The notes below the pieces were generated by a model. The model saw only the letters and a program-made list of their open reading frames with translations. It did not search any database and was not told the origin of the DNA. Shown here in pieces: positions 1 to 7,950 of a stretch of DNA of 64,000 bases. Source of the DNA: Kordia algicida OT-1 (GTDB lineage Bacteria > Bacteroidota > Bacteroidia > Flavobacteriales > Flavobacteriaceae); assembly GCF_000154725.1 (NCBI RefSeq), contig NZ_DS544873.1:2927397-2991396 (forward strand). Direction: 5' to 3'. Within the stretch, counting starts at the first letter, position 1, and each line of letters starts with the position of its first letter. Both the position numbers and the translations under genes were made by a program.

Positions 1-289
1 TAAAAGCATTTGATAATTCTCCTTGATGTAGTTCAACAGTGTTCCAATGTTTTTTACTCATATGAAAACCTGGTTTGATACTTTCATATTCGCCACGCAA
101 TTCTTCTGCTTTATCTGGATCACATTTTAGATTGACAGATGGTGTTCCTGATTCCCAACCTTTTAAAGAAGTTAGGGCAAACATTTTTCCCAAGACTTTA
201 AAAACTAATACATCTTCATCAAAAGGAAATGTTTCTGTGACCGCTAGTTTTGAAATGCAATATTCTCGTAACAATTCGATATTCATCAT
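1..289 (-). CDS. MmcQ/YjbR family protein, 3' end outside the window
   Basis: The first ~96 residues of a leftward gene are visible; it begins MMNIELLREYCI and runs off the left edge. The pattern (LREYC start, FPFDEDVLVFKVLGKMFAL, then VNLKCDPDKAEELR and PGFHMSKKHWNTV) matches the MmcQ/YjbR (DUF419) fold, small ~115-residue proteins related to the CyaY fold and often called DNA-binding on weak evidence. Two adjacent ATGs (289 and 286) could serve as start. No partner gene is visible on this side, so no specific role is proposed. Confidence 0.82.
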   Translation of the reverse strand, partial: MMNIELLREYCISKLAVTETFPFDEDVLVFKVLGKMFALTSLKGWESGTPSVNLKCDPDKAEELRGEYESIKPGFHMSKKHWNTVELHQGELSNAF

Positions 290-353
290 ACAAATTTGAA
301 AACAAGATATAAAAAACTTGCCAATAATTTAGCGTAGCATTTCAATTTTGAAG

Positions 354-491
354 TTATGCGTTGATATCAGAGCTATCACGCAATTCTTTAGTTTTAGTTT
401 TCCCTTTTGCTCCTGTTTTTTGAATTGGTGCAATATCTAGGCTTACAAGAACATCATTTAGATAATAAACTACTTTATCGATTAGTGACAT
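354..491 (-). CDS. small hypothetical protein (45 aa)
   Basis: A short ORF reads MSLIDKVVYYLNDVLVSLDI and continues with a Lys/Thr-rich stretch (GAKGKTKTKE) to the end DSSDINA. It starts at an ATG at 491 and fills most of the gap between the MmcQ-like gene and the DUF4230 gene, on the same strand as both. It has no signal peptide or membrane segment. I do not recognise it. The amphipathic start followed by a charged tail looks protein-like, but homologues would be needed to call it real. Confidence 0.35.
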   Translation of the reverse strand: MSLIDKVVYYLNDVLVSLDIAPIQKTGAKGKTKTKELRDSSDINA

Positions 492-684
492 CTTATTGTT
501 ATTTTTAGGTTGTTGCAAATATACAGTAAGAATGTGTAAAAGCAGGTTAGGTTTTCTTTAAATCTATATAAAATTTCGATAAAATACGGCTTTGCAAGTT
601 GAATCGCCTATAAAACTAGTAGGGAAATCAAAATCCATCTACAAAATCATAACTTTCAATTAGTTACAATAGTTTCAAAATTGA

Positions 685-1299
685 CTAATTGTTTTTAAGG
701 TATGAGATATCTTCTTCAGGCAATGTTATTTCCGAATAATCCAATTTCCAACCAATAGTTTGCACAATTTTTTCGATGATTAGTATTGCATCTAGTGCTT
801 CTTTTTTGGCAGATTCTATCAACCCACTTTCGGGAACTCTATCAATAATATGTTGTTTTGCTTCCTTATTGAGTTTGGTTAAATCTTCAGCGCCAAACTT
901 GTTGAGCAAACCATCTTTTTTATCATAATAGGTAAAATCAGTTTCTACCGTTAGAATTTCTGGTTGTGGAAAATGGATGAGTTTGATACTCTTATTATCT
1001 TTGTTTGCTTCCAAACGCAACTTTTTTAAATCATATCCTACACTGGCTTTTGCTTTGATAACAATAAGTGCACGTTTTTTACTTGAAATCATACGTAAAA
1101 AATGTGCAGATCGATCTTCATAATGATATATCTCGCTAAAATCACCTTCTACTGTTGTGAGTTTGCAAACACTTTTAATTTTATCAAGCAATAAATGTGA
1201 TTGACGCTTAGTGCGCTTTTCTGATTGTTTTTTACCGACGAAATCATAAACAAAGTATGAAACAATTCCTCCGATTAATACTGCTAAAACTATATCCAT
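685..1299 (-). CDS. DUF4230 domain-containing membrane-anchored protein
   Basis: A 204-residue protein with one N-terminal membrane segment (about residues 3-22, DIVLAVLIGGIVSYFVYDFV) followed by a basic stretch (GKKQSEKRTKRQ) and a soluble domain. The middle and C-terminal part (KRALIVIKAKASVGYDL, LTVETDFTYYDKKDGLLNKF, then a helix-rich end) matches the DUF4230 family, which is common in Bacteroidota and Firmicutes and has no known function. The topology suggests a single-pass anchor with the domain outside the cytoplasm or on its face; the sequence alone does not decide. It stands alone on the minus strand. Confidence 0.8.
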   Translation of the reverse strand: MDIVLAVLIGGIVSYFVYDFVGKKQSEKRTKRQSHLLLDKIKSVCKLTTVEGDFSEIYHYEDRSAHFLRMISSKKRALIVIKAKASVGYDLKKLRLEANKDNKSIKLIHFPQPEILTVETDFTYYDKKDGLLNKFGAEDLTKLNKEAKQHIIDRVPESGLIESAKKEALDAILIIEKIVQTIGWKLDYSEITLPEEDISYLKNN

Positions 1300-1411
1300 A
1301 TACGAGCATTTACAATAACCATACCTGATTATTTCGCTGGTAAATTTACAGTATTTTTAATTAAAACGATACTGCAACGCCTGACGTGATGTAAAATATG
1401 ACAACAACAAC

Positions 1412-1672
1412 TTACGTTATGCCTAATATTCGATTTCTTGCTTCTGTAGTTTCTTTAATGTCTTCCTGCGTACGAACAAACAACTCAATGATTGCATTTT
1501 CAATATCTTCATTTTCATTTAATCCATTAAATACATTTCGAATCATTGAGGAGCCATAAGGCTTACCATTTCTGCTCGTTATTTTTTTCTCTTTTAATAT
1601 TTTTAGAACACCTTCTGTGTAATGATATCCCAAAACTTCTTTTAATTTTTTACGTTGTTCCTTTCTTATCAT
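1412..1672 (-). CDS. hypothetical small basic protein
   Basis: An 86-residue protein rich in Lys/Arg at its start (MIRKEQRKKLKEVLGYHYTE) with a central ITSRNGKPYGSSMIRNVFNG that resembles a short helical DNA-binding segment, and an acidic-basic helical tail. I do not recognise a named family. It is divergent from the first of two tandem helix-turn-helix genes, with about 135 bp between them, so the two may share regulatory DNA. A regulator-like role is inference from this position and its composition. Confidence 0.6.
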   Translation of the reverse strand: MIRKEQRKKLKEVLGYHYTEGVLKILKEKKITSRNGKPYGSSMIRNVFNGLNENEDIENAIIELFVRTQEDIKETTEARNRILGIT

Positions 1673-1707
1673 ATGTAGCTAATAGTTTATATATAATTTA
1701 CAATTGC

Positions 1708-1715
1708 TATATTTG
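1708..1715 (+). promoter_or_regulatory. possible -7 element (TATATTTG)
   Basis: TATATTTG fits the Bacteroidota TAnnTTTG core and lies about 93 nt before the first helix-turn-helix gene. I see no TTG at the usual distance upstream, so support is partial. Confidence 0.35.
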
Positions 1716-1741
1716 TGTCGATTTTATGACACACTTTATAG

Positions 1742-1751
1742 ACTGACAGTA
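1742..1751. promoter_or_regulatory. candidate operator half-site upstream of HTH gene 1
   Basis: The 10-mer ACTGACAGTA lies 56 nt before the first HTH gene. Its exact reverse complement occurs at 2368-2377 upstream of the second paralogue. The pairing suggests a shared regulator-binding sequence, perhaps bound by the paralogues themselves. The site is short, so chance is possible. Confidence 0.35.
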
Positions 1752-1807
1752 TAATATTACAAACTATTTTCTACATAAAGAAACTTTATATAGAATAATT
1801 TCCTAAA

Positions 1808-2203
1808 ATGATGAAAATAATCGACAGAATAATCCTCTTTGTTAAGCACAAAAATTTGAGCATGCGTGCCTTTGATATCTCAATAGGTGTAGGAAATGGA
1901 TATACGAGCAAGCAATCGAAATCAGGTGGTTCTGTAGGTAGCGATGTCCTAGAGAAGATTATCGATACGTATCCCGATTTGAGTCCGCTGTGGCTCATTA
2001 CTGGAAAAGGTGATATGATTATTGACGTAGATCGTGTGGAAGAACCTGTTCCTGATTACGGAAAGTCAATGGATGAAATTCTAGAATATAAAATTGAGCG
2101 CATCGTAAAACGACAACTTCAAGCATTTAGCGATAAGCTGGAAAATTTCCCTACGCTGGAAGAAATCAGCAAAGAAATTCAGAAAAACTTAAAAGGAGCA
2201 TAA
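1808..2203 (+). CDS. helix-turn-helix regulator, paralogue 1
   Basis: A 131-residue protein. Residues ~1-70 (IIDRIILFVKHKNLSMRAFD, GVGNGYTSKQ, SDVLEKIIDTYPDLSPLWLI, TGKGDM) match the phage-repressor-like XRE helix-turn-helix domain frequent in Bacteroidota, whose recognisable tail is PxWLlTGKGxM. The C-terminal half is charged and probably helical (MDEILEYKIERIVKRQLQAF), possibly for oligomerisation. The second ATG (1811) aligns with the start of the paralogue at 2454. No peptidase domain follows, so it is not a self-cleaving LexA-type repressor. No phage genes are nearby. Confidence 0.82.
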   Translation: MMKIIDRIILFVKHKNLSMRAFDISIGVGNGYTSKQSKSGGSVGSDVLEKIIDTYPDLSPLWLITGKGDMIIDVDRVEEPVPDYGKSMDEILEYKIERIVKRQLQAFSDKLENFPTLEEISKEIQKNLKGA

Positions 2204-2367
2204 TTCGTTTTCTTACAAGGGCTGCAAAGTAACTTTTATTTCTACAGAAAACAGATATTTTCAAAAATATTGAGAATCAACGGTATACAATTCCTGTCTT
2301 TTCAGAAAAAATTCTATATCGCAATTAAAAATTATGTATATTTATAGTCGCTTCATTTGTGCTGATT

Positions 2368-2377
2368 TACTGTCAGT
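2368..2377. promoter_or_regulatory. candidate operator half-site upstream of HTH gene 2
   Basis: TACTGTCAGT is the exact reverse complement of the 10-mer at 1742-1751. It lies about 76 nt before the second HTH gene and just after a near-consensus -7 sequence (TTCATTTG, 2352-2359). Confidence 0.35.
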
Positions 2378-2453
2378 TTAAGTGACGTTTTGCAAATTAC
2401 CAATACTATTTTCTATGAAAAACCTCTATTTCATGGTTTAATTTCTATATAAA

Positions 2454-2846
2454 ATGAAAATAATCGATAGAATAATCATCTTTATCAAGCATAAAAATAT
2501 GAGCATGCGCTCCTTCGATATGTCAATAAAAGTGGGCAATGGCTACACAAGTAAGCAATCAAAATCTAACGCTTCTATTGGAAGTGATGTTTTAGAGAGA
2601 ATAATCGATACGTATCCTGAGCTAAATCCGCTTTGGCTTATTACAGGTAAAGGAGACATGATTTTAGATGTTAATAGTTCTGGAGAGCCACTTCCCGATT
2701 ACGGTAAATCTATTGATGAAATTCTCGAAAATAAAATCAAACGTATTGTGCAAGAGCAATTGAAAGATTTTAGCGAAAAACTAGAATCATTTCCAACGTT
2801 AGATCAAATCAGCAAAGAGATTCAGAAAAACTTAAAAGGGAATTAA
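2454..2846 (+). CDS. helix-turn-helix regulator, paralogue 2
   Basis: A 130-residue tandem paralogue of the preceding gene, colinear over its whole length: MKIIDRIIIFIKHKNMSMRS, GNGYTSKQSKS, SDVLERIIDTYPELNPLWLI, TGKGDM, then a charged tail ending EIQKNLKGN. Its stop directly abuts the end of the convergent cyclase-family gene. The two copies differ at scattered positions, so the duplication is not recent. Each has its own ~250-bp or shorter upstream region, which suggests separate promoters rather than one operon. Function is inferred as DNA binding; targets are unknown. Confidence 0.82.
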   Translation: MKIIDRIIIFIKHKNMSMRSFDMSIKVGNGYTSKQSKSNASIGSDVLERIIDTYPELNPLWLITGKGDMILDVNSSGEPLPDYGKSIDEILENKIKRIVQEQLKDFSEKLESFPTLDQISKEIQKNLKGN

Positions 2847-3596
2847 TTATTTTACAATTTTATATAAAATAGGTTTGCTCGGCGTTGCATCATTCTCAAA
2901 TGGTGCAATTTGAATGTTTACATAGTACGCGCCATCTTTTATGCTATTTGCTACATAGATAAATTCTGTAATCGTAGCATCCATGCGCATGTTTCCCGAA
3001 GTATTCCAAAATGCATTGTGCGCCAACAATTTGCCTTCATCTTTTTCTTTATCAATACTTGGCAAATCGATCAATAAATGTTTGATTCCTTTTTCACGAA
3101 GATATATTGCTGCAGCTTCTTCTAAATATGGTGGATTTGTGTGTGAATATTGCTTATGTTGCTTGTCTTTAAAATTTGGCAACGTTCTCACAACAATTGC
3201 TTCCCGTTTTTTGTTTCCAATAACATGTTGTAATTGCTTTTTTGAAATTACATAATCATCTTGGCTTCTTTCAGGAACAACCGTAACAACCTCAGCATAA
3301 AAGAAAAATTGTTTTAAATGCTGATTTACCGAATGTACTTCTTCCGTAATATGACCAACACATTCTGTATGTGTTCCGTGCGCATGTGGATTGAAACTGA
3401 TATTGTTAAAATTGACATCGCCGCCTTCTTTTACACTTCCAACCCAATTGTCAGAACGTACAGGAGAAATCTGTGGTTCATCCAAATACCAAGCATTTAC
3501 GTTCTCTTTGGAAGCGCGCAACGGAATGGAAATGTCTAAAGGTTTTGATAAATCTATCTGATGTTTGGTCGTTTTACGTTGTATGGTACATATCAT
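2847..3596 (-). CDS. cyclase family protein (kynurenine formamidase-like)
   Basis: A ~249-residue protein of the cyclase/formamidase (Cyclase, PF04199) superfamily of metal-dependent hydrolases. The metal-binding region is visible as FNPHAHGTHTECVGH, the family's HxGTHxD-like motif with Glu in place of Asp, followed by LLIDLPSIDKE and a late HNAFW. The substrate is not determined; no other tryptophan-degradation genes are nearby. The ATG at 3596 (MICTIQRK) is the first ordinary start; an in-frame TTG lies 15 nt upstream. A TATTTTTGC sequence ends only a few bases before this ATG, so the message could have almost no leader. Confidence 0.82.
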   Translation of the reverse strand: MICTIQRKTTKHQIDLSKPLDISIPLRASKENVNAWYLDEPQISPVRSDNWVGSVKEGGDVNFNNISFNPHAHGTHTECVGHITEEVHSVNQHLKQFFFYAEVVTVVPERSQDDYVISKKQLQHVIGNKKREAIVVRTLPNFKDKQHKQYSHTNPPYLEEAAAIYLREKGIKHLLIDLPSIDKEKDEGKLLAHNAFWNTSGNMRMDATITEFIYVANSIKDGAYYVNIQIAPFENDATPSKPILYKIVK

Positions 3597-3672
3597 GCCG
3601 CAAAAATACAAATTGATTTTTCAAAGTTGAAGTGATTTGCTAAAAAGTGTTTTTAAATGTAAATCTTCTTTC

Positions 3673-4797
3673 TTAAACCTTAAAAAAATCAGCAGCAATT
3701 CCGTCACATAAAAATTTTCCTTTTTGTGTAGTTTTGATCGCTTCCGCAGAACATTGAATGGTGTTTTCTTCCAAATGTTGTTGGGCAATATGTTTTGTGT
3801 GTTGTAGATAGCTTTCGCCAAAATTTTCTTTGATGTATCCCAACGAAATTCCCCAAATGGTCCGCAAACCTGTCATCACATATTCGTTGTACTGATCGTC
3901 TTTTGAAAGCTTTTCAATAGTAAGTGGAAGAATATTTTCTTCAATGCTTTTTATGTATTTGGTATTGTTTGAAACATTCCAGCTACGTGTTTTGGTATCA
4001 AACGAATGTGCGCTTGGACCAATTCCGATGTATGTTGCGCCTTTCCAATAGGAAGTATTGTGTTTCGAAAAATAATTGGGTTTTCCAAAGTTGGAAATTT
4101 CATAATGCACAAAACCTTGTTTTTTGGTTGCAGAAACCAACTCGTTAAAATGTGCCAGCGATGCTTCTTCAGAAACATCTTTAACCTTTCCTTGTCGGAT
4201 GAATTTTTCCAGCGCCGTTTTCGGTTCTACCGTAAGCGCATAACTTGATATGTGATTGATTCCGAAGTTAAAAACAGTTTCCAAATTTGTTTTCCATTGT
4301 TCCATAGTCATATTCGGCACACCGTAAATCAAATCGATGGTAATATTTTCAAAATACTTTGTGGCAATTTCCAGACACTTTTTAGCTTCTTCGCTATTAT
4401 GCGCACGATTCATCAATTGCAAATGTGCTTCGTAAAACGACTGAATTCCAATACTTAACCGATTTATTGGAGACTTGGCAAGTTCTTTTATTTTGGCTTC
4501 CGTTACATCATCTGGGTTTGCTTCTAAGGTAATTTCTGGATCGGAACTAACTGAATAATTTTCATAAACAGTTTGTAAAATTGCCTGTATTTCTTCTAGC
4601 GAGAGCATGCTTGGTGTTCCGCCGCCAAAATAAATGGTTTCCACAGGTGTTTCTGCCAATTCTGCTTTGCGCAGTTGCAACTCTTTTTGCAAAGCATTTA
4701 ACACACGATCTTTCTTCGCCAAAGATGTAGAGAAGTGAAAATCACAGTAGTGACATGCTTGTTTGCAAAATGGGATATGTATGTAAATTCCAGCGAT
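3673..4797 (-). CDS. hemW: radical SAM heme chaperone HemW, non-AUG start
   Basis: A full-length (~374 aa) HemW, the HemN-like radical SAM protein involved in heme handling. The reading frame contains AGIYIHIPFCKQACHYCDFH with the CxxxCxxC cluster motif at residues 11-18, then YFGGGTPSML and the IGIQSF and LIYGVP segments. No ATG, GTG or TTG lies upstream of the cluster in this frame: an in-frame TAG (4803-4801) is followed by GCT, then ATC (4797-4795) exactly where homologues have the ATG before Ala-Gly-Ile. The next ordinary start (TTG at 4722) would delete the cluster. An ATC start, coupled to the upstream gene ending 17 nt before, or a sequence error would explain this. Confidence 0.85.
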   Translation of the reverse strand: MAGIYIHIPFCKQACHYCDFHFSTSLAKKDRVLNALQKELQLRKAELAETPVETIYFGGGTPSMLSLEEIQAILQTVYENYSVSSDPEITLEANPDDVTEAKIKELAKSPINRLSIGIQSFYEAHLQLMNRAHNSEEAKKCLEIATKYFENITIDLIYGVPNMTMEQWKTNLETVFNFGINHISSYALTVEPKTALEKFIRQGKVKDVSEEASLAHFNELVSATKKQGFVHYEISNFGKPNYFSKHNTSYWKGATYIGIGPSAHSFDTKTRSWNVSNNTKYIKSIEENILPLTIEKLSKDDQYNEYVMTGLRTIWGISLGYIKENFGESYLQHTKHIAQQHLEENTIQCSAEAIKTTQKGKFLCDGIAADFFKV

Positions 4798-4814
4798 AGC
4801 CTATTCGTATTTAA

Positions 4815-5102
4815 TTAATCAGAACAACGCACTACCAAACGAACAATCACCAGAATGAATATGAGAATACTCAATACTGTTCTCCAAACTGGCACAGGTT
4901 TTTCATTGCCTTCACCCAAAATGTCTGCTTCTTGCATTGCTTTTCGTCCTGCAATCTTTTTTTCTTCTTCAATATCCTTTTTAAACTCTGGACAGGTGTC
5001 TATAAATGTTGGTTTTCGTCTAGTTAGACCGCAAATTATTCCTTCTGAGGAAGTGAAAGAACGATTTACACATTTTTTACAAAATTCTAATTGGTGGCTC
5101 AT
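4815..5102 (-). CDS. cysteine-rich small membrane protein
   Basis: A 95-residue protein with an N-terminal zinc-ribbon-like part (FCKKCVNR, then GIICGLT and DTCPEF, giving four to five spaced cysteines) and a C-terminal membrane segment (about residues 71-91, VWRTVLSILIFILVIVRLVV). Proteins of this layout are common and uncharacterised in Flavobacteriia. It lies directly upstream of hemW on the same strand, 17 nt from the putative ATC start, so translation of the two may be coupled. Metal binding is inferred from cysteine spacing. Confidence 0.75.
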   Translation of the reverse strand: MSHQLEFCKKCVNRSFTSSEGIICGLTRRKPTFIDTCPEFKKDIEEEKKIAGRKAMQEADILGEGNEKPVPVWRTVLSILIFILVIVRLVVRCSD

Positions 5103-5152
5103 ACAGTTTTTAGTGTTTTAGTAGATGGAAATATACAGAAATCATCTTAAAA

Positions 5153-5728
5153 TTATTTTTTTACTCTTTTTTCGTTCTGTTTTACAAAACTTGCCCAACC
5201 TGAATAATTTTTTCCCACTTCTACCCTGCCTTCGTTATAAAAGTGACACACTGCCGCAGCTAAACCATCCGTAGAATCTAAGTTTTTTGGCAATGTTTTT
5301 AGTTGCAATAAGCTTTGTAGCATTTTGGCAACTTGCTCTTTGCTGGCATTTCCGTTTCCAGTAATTGCCATTTTTATTTTTTTGGGAGAATATTCTGTGA
5401 TAGGAACTTCGCGAGACAAACCTGCAGCCATGGCAACACCTTGCGCACGACCAAGTTTCAACATGGATTGTACGTTTTTACCAAAAAAAGGAGCTTCAAT
5501 AGCAATTTCGTCAGGATGATAGGTGTCAATCAATTCCACAGTGCGTTCAAAGATGAGTTTTAGCTTTAAGTAATGATCTTTGTATTTCTGCAATTGCAAT
5601 TCGTTGAGTTGTAAAAAGTGCATTTTTTTACCCACTACTTTTATCAGTCCAAAACCCATAATGGTGGTTCCTGGATCAATTCCTAGAATGATTTTTTCTG
5701 TTTTTATCGCCTTTTTTTTCTGATTCAT
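5153..5728 (-). CDS. ruvC: crossover junction endodeoxyribonuclease RuvC
   Basis: A 191-residue RuvC, the Holliday-junction resolvase that acts with RuvAB in recombination and repair. The RNase H-like active site is visible: Asp18 in ILGIDPGTT, Glu78 in IAIEAPFFGKN, and Asp151/Asp154 in LDSTDGLAAAVCH. A short Lys-rich extension (MNQKKKAIKTEK) precedes the core, and the C-terminus is basic. The length is typical. It is divergent from the flippase-like gene and shares a short intergenic region with it. Confidence 0.96.
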   Translation of the reverse strand: MNQKKKAIKTEKIILGIDPGTTIMGFGLIKVVGKKMHFLQLNELQLQKYKDHYLKLKLIFERTVELIDTYHPDEIAIEAPFFGKNVQSMLKLGRAQGVAMAAGLSREVPITEYSPKKIKMAITGNGNASKEQVAKMLQSLLQLKTLPKNLDSTDGLAAAVCHFYNEGRVEVGKNYSGWASFVKQNEKRVKK

Positions 5729-5774
5729 CTAATTTCAATCTATATCTCTGTTGCGAAATGCTTTTCTTTGTAGT

Positions 5775-6758
5775 ATGCAGACTTCGGTATCTCACAAATC
5801 TAAGCAATTATTTGGCTTTGCTATAAAATTAGCCATTGTTATTGGCGCGGGTTATTTTATTTATGACAAGTTGATGCACAATTCGCAATTGGATTTTGAT
5901 ACGTTTGTTGCACAAGTAGAAGCTTCTCGACTGTTTTCGGTAACGACAATTTTTGTGCTGTGTTTGGCAACTTTTTTAAATTGGTTGATAGAAATCATCA
6001 AGTGGAAAACACTCGTAAAACATATCAAATTTATTTCAATTTGGGAAAGTACTGCGCATAGTTTGGGCGGATTGACCGCTTCGTTATTTACTCCAAATCG
6101 TATTGGCGAATATGGTGCCAAAGCCTTGTATTTTCCTAAATCGGAACGAAAGTATGTGTTTGGACTGAATTTTCTTGGAAATATAGCACAATTATTGACA
6201 ACCGTTTTTTTCGGATTGATCGGATTTGCCTTTTTCGTAGTTGAATTTGGTGTCGAATTGCCTTGGCAGAAGATTGCTCGCATCAGCATTTTTGGAATTC
6301 TTTTTGGCGGAATATTTTTATTTGTAAGCAAGCAGAAACGATTTCAGATTAAAGGCTATTCATGGAAACGTTTGCATGATTTTATGCGGAATGTTTCTAG
6401 GGAAATTCATTTAAAAAATATGAGTTTTTCCATCATTCGCTATGTAATTTTTGCACATCAATTTTACTTTTTATTGCTTCTTTTCGGGTTCAATACTTCA
6501 TATGTAACCATAATGAGTGCAATTACTGCCATGTACTTGATTACTTCTTTGATTCCGATGTTGTTTATTTTTGATGTTGTTGTAAAAGGAAGTGTTGCGG
6601 TTTGGCTATTTGGATTTTTGAATGTTCCTGAATTATCAATTCTTTCAGTAGTATTGCTGATGTGGATTTTCAATTTTGTTATTCCGAGTATTTTTGGAAG
6701 CTATTTTGTACTGAATTTTAATCCTGCGATCGTAGCAGAAAAATCTGTAATTACATGA
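5775..6758 (+). CDS. lysylphosphatidylglycerol synthase TM-like (flippase-like) membrane protein
   Basis: An integral membrane protein of ~327 residues with about eight hydrophobic segments, matching the LPG_synthase_TM / UPF0104 family. The family motif region is visible as SLGGLTASLFTPNRIGEYGAKAL. Such proteins are seen as putative lipid-linked flippases. The ATG at 5775 (MQTSVSHKSKQ) is preferred over one at 5751, which leaves almost no room for a promoter next to ruvC. The stop overlaps the start of the glycosyltransferase by 4 nt (ATGA), so the two are almost certainly cotranscribed and may act on the same lipid-linked sugar. Confidence 0.85.
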   Translation: MQTSVSHKSKQLFGFAIKLAIVIGAGYFIYDKLMHNSQLDFDTFVAQVEASRLFSVTTIFVLCLATFLNWLIEIIKWKTLVKHIKFISIWESTAHSLGGLTASLFTPNRIGEYGAKALYFPKSERKYVFGLNFLGNIAQLLTTVFFGLIGFAFFVVEFGVELPWQKIARISIFGILFGGIFLFVSKQKRFQIKGYSWKRLHDFMRNVSREIHLKNMSFSIIRYVIFAHQFYFLLLLFGFNTSYVTIMSAITAMYLITSLIPMLFIFDVVVKGSVAVWLFGFLNVPELSILSVVLLMWIFNFVIPSIFGSYFVLNFNPAIVAEKSVIT

Positions 6759-7882
6759 TCGTTGGAATTTTTTGTGCAGTTCTTACTTGTTATGTTTTGC
6801 TTATTTTAAGTTTGATGTATGGTTTTTGGAAATTACCCAAGATCAAACAACAACATATCGCTTCAACAGTAGATTTTTCGGTGATTATTCCGTTTCGAAA
6901 CGAAGCGACACATTTACCAAAATTATTACAATCTATTGCACATTTAAAGTATCCAATTCCGAAGATGACTTTTTGGTTTGTTGATGATGCTTCTGAAGAT
7001 GATTCTTGCAAAATCATTGAACAATTCCGCAAAGAACATTCAACATTCAACATTTATATTTTACAGAATAAACGCGTTTCCAATTCGCCAAAAAAAGACG
7101 CGATTACTACCGCAATTTCACAAATACAAAGTGATTGGATTATCACCACAGATGCCGATTGTATGTTACCAATGAACTGGCTTGCGTTTTTCAATCAGGA
7201 GATTGCCATAAAACAGCCAAAAATGATTGCTGCGCCAGTTACGTATCAAAAAACAACTTCGTTTTTTAGTTATTTTCAATTGCTTGATTTTTTAAGTTTA
7301 CAAGGAACCACGATGGGAAGTTTTGGCTTGCAACTTCCGTTTATGTGTAATGGTGCGAATTTGGCGTATCAAAAAGAAGCTTTTTTGGAAGTACACGGAT
7401 TTTCAGGAAATGATACGATTGCGAGTGGTGACGATGTTTTTTTGCTGGAAAAATTCATTCAAAAATGGCCAAAAAAAGTTGTGTACTTAAAAACAAAAAG
7501 TGCATTGGTACACACTTACGCTGTAAATACGTTTAAAGAATTGGTTTCGCAACGCATGCGCTGGGCTTCTAAAAGTGCCAATTATACGCTTCTGAGAGGA
7601 AAACTTATTGGAGTTTTGGTGCTACTTATGAATCTTCTTTTTTGCATACTTCCATGTTTGGTATTTACTTCGGTTTCGTGGAAATTCCTTCTTTGCGTTG
7701 CCGTTTTAAAAATTCTTATTGATAGTTTTTTATTGGCACAAACACTACATTTTACACAGCAAAAATTCAAGTTTTTCTACTTTCTATTCAGTACGTTATT
7801 GTATCCGTTTTTCACGATTTTTATCTTCCTAAAATCGTTAGTTTCTACGTATACTTGGAAGAATCGCGTGTTTAAGAAATAA
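6755..7882 (+). CDS. glycosyltransferase family 2, membrane-anchored
   Basis: A 375-residue GT-A fold enzyme. An N-terminal membrane segment (residues ~1-22) precedes the catalytic domain: FSVIIPFRNEATHLPKLLQS, FVDDASEDDS, TTDADCMLP (DxD motif), SGDDVFLLEKF and SQRMRWASK (Q/RxxRW motif of processive-type enzymes). Three or so membrane segments follow in the last 90 residues. The acceptor is not known. It overlaps the flippase-like gene by 4 nt, which suggests joint work in membrane-linked glycan or glycolipid synthesis. Confidence 0.9.
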   Translation: MIVGIFCAVLTCYVLLILSLMYGFWKLPKIKQQHIASTVDFSVIIPFRNEATHLPKLLQSIAHLKYPIPKMTFWFVDDASEDDSCKIIEQFRKEHSTFNIYILQNKRVSNSPKKDAITTAISQIQSDWIITTDADCMLPMNWLAFFNQEIAIKQPKMIAAPVTYQKTTSFFSYFQLLDFLSLQGTTMGSFGLQLPFMCNGANLAYQKEAFLEVHGFSGNDTIASGDDVFLLEKFIQKWPKKVVYLKTKSALVHTYAVNTFKELVSQRMRWASKSANYTLLRGKLIGVLVLLMNLLFCILPCLVFTSVSWKFLLCVAVLKILIDSFLLAQTLHFTQQKFKFFYFLFSTLLYPFFTIFIFLKSLVSTYTWKNRVFKK

Positions 7883-7950
7883 TCATTTTCGTGATAAAAT
7901 CATGAACCTAAAGTATATTTTTTATTAGTATTTTTAACAAAAATCAACAT

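Noticed and set aside
1808-2846. Prophage remnant suggested by two repressor-like HTH genes
   Set aside because: No integrase, structural, lysis or replication gene is nearby, and flanking genes are ordinary chromosomal ones.
3621-3821. Minus-strand ORF of 66 aa near the hemW end
   Set aside because: It overlaps the real hemW C-terminus in another frame and shows no protein-like composition.
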